Origin: Candidatus Iainarchaeum sp.
Lineage (GTDB): Archaea > Iainarchaeota > Iainarchaeia > Iainarchaeales > GCA-2688035
DNA: 12,136 nucleotides
Assembly (NCBI GenBank): GCA_017610245.1
Contig: JAFCCK010000016.1
Location: forward strand, 1-12,136
Direction: 5' to 3'
Shown here piece after piece: positions 11,540-12,136 of this stretch; the first letter of the stretch is position 1, and every line of letters starts with the position of its first letter. Made by a program: the position numbers and the translations under genes. A model generated the notes under the pieces. It did not search any database and was not told the origin of the DNA. It saw nothing but the letters and a program-made list of their open reading frames with translations.

Positions 11540-12103
11540 ATGAAGAATTACATTTTAATTGGATTAATTTTAAGCATTGTTTTAATTAGCGGCTGCGTTC
11601 AAACAGACGGAGGGGGAACAGCTGTTATGGCTCTTAAAAGTTTCACTTCCCCTTCTGGGGAGAGATTTAGAACACCAAACCAGGAAATTTTTGAACCTGT
11701 TGCTCTCCAAACAGGCGGACAAGATACGCATATTTCGTTAGAGTTTGAATTGTTAGAGCAGATTGTAGAAGGGGAAAAAATAAAGCTGACTCTTGAAGAC
11801 GGACTTGAATATGTGGGGGGACCATTTACAAAAAGCGGTAATGATTATTTTATTTTCTTAGAGCGGCAAATAGTACCGCAGGAAGAGACTCTGCAATCAT
11901 TTACAATCGGCGTAACAAAGAAGGGCAAACACAAAGTTAGACTGACAGTTCTAGATGAAAATGATGAACTTGTTGAAACAAGATTTATCAACATCTGTGT
12001 AGCAGACAACGCAGACAAGGCAGTGGAAATCTGTACAGACCCTGGCTGCCAAACTAAAGAATGCATTGAAGAGAAACTGGGAGAAATAGTTGACCAAGAA
12101 TAG
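11540..12103 (+). CDS. Small exported lipoprotein, unknown function
   Basis: 187 residues. Residues 1-18 are a signal peptide (Lys at 2, then a hydrophobic run) ending in a lipobox ISGC with C19 as the lipid anchor. After a Gly-rich linker the body is beta-rich (LEFELLEQI, HKVRLTVLDENDELVETRF), consistent with an immunoglobulin-like or CARDB-like sandwich. The end carries four Cys (153, 165, 170, 175; CTDPGCQTKEC), possibly one or two disulfides. It would sit on the outer face of the membrane. Substrate or partner is unknown. It stands alone with its own TATA box. Codon choice leans more to A/T-ending codons than in the ribosomal and exosome genes, though that is an impression, not a calculation. 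Confidence 0.88.
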   Translation: MKNYILIGLILSIVLISGCVQTDGGGTAVMALKSFTSPSGERFRTPNQEIFEPVALQTGGQDTHISLEFELLEQIVEGEKIKLTLEDGLEYVGGPFTKSGNDYFIFLERQIVPQEETLQSFTIGVTKKGKHKVRLTVLDENDELVETRFINICVADNADKAVEICTDPGCQTKECIEEKLGEIVDQE

Positions 12104-12123
12104 GCCCCGATGCTAGGGGCTTA
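12101..12123 (+). terminator. Hairpin overlapping the lipoprotein stop codon
   Basis: TAGGCCCC and GGGGCTTA form an 8-pair stem (one G-U) around a 7-base loop; the TAG stop is part of the stem. There is no T-run after it, so termination is uncertain; it could instead protect the message 3' end. Confidence 0.4.
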
Positions 12124-12136
12124 TCAGGATAACATT

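Noticed and set aside
1..12136. CRISPR array, insertion sequence, rRNA or phage defence system
   Set aside because: No regularly spaced repeats, transposase motifs, inverted terminal repeats or rRNA-like sequence were seen on either strand.

Overview
The window is archaeal. It carries a 20S proteasome alpha subunit, exosome subunits Rrp4/Rrp41/Rrp42, SBDS, RNase P Pop5, ribosomal proteins L37Ae and L15e, intron-bearing tRNAs with bulge-helix-bulge junctions, and TATA boxes about 27 bases before many start codons. Very tight gene packing and a tRNA intron outside the anticodon loop suggest a small-genome lineage such as DPANN, but nothing here fixes the phylum.

Layout. Bases 1-4072 (minus strand) hold one operon read from right to left: psmA, SBDS, rrp4, rrp41, rrp42, rpl37ae. 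The genes abut or overlap by a base, and rpl37ae runs off the left edge. This is the core of the conserved archaeal exosome-proteasome superoperon. Two short genes follow, converging on each other: a 43-residue ORF (4204-4335, plus) and a 55-residue zinc ribbon (4343-4510, minus). Next is a minus-strand operon of macrodomain, HD-domain hydrolase and Pop5 (4601-5925), then a DUF362 protein (5985-6824, minus). Divergent from DUF362 is an unrecognised 244-residue protein that is one third Lys/Arg (6912-7646, plus). It converges on L15e (7665-8270, minus), which is preceded by a possible 43-residue ORF. A TtuA/Ncs6-type tRNA 2-thiolation enzyme (8515-9453, plus) ends one base before tRNA-Val(GAC). 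That tRNA carries a predicted 35-base intron in its D-loop. A small coiled-coil ORF with an interrupted frame (9653-9810, plus) ends exactly where a 491-residue coiled-coil gene ends (9811-11286, minus). tRNA-Ala(GGC), with a 17-base intron at 37/38, and a small lipoprotein gene (11540-12103, plus) close the window.

Theme. Most recognisable genes serve RNA and protein turnover or translation: exosome, proteasome, SBDS, RNase P, L15e, L37Ae, tRNA thiolation and two tRNAs. Operon heads (psmA, macrodomain) have a leader with a Shine-Dalgarno site. Several single genes look leaderless. The points most worth checking are the D-loop tRNA intron, the slippery-site small ORF at 9653, the palindromic TATA box between the L15e side and ttuA, and the basic 244-residue protein. 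No stretch longer than 300 bases lacks a gene.
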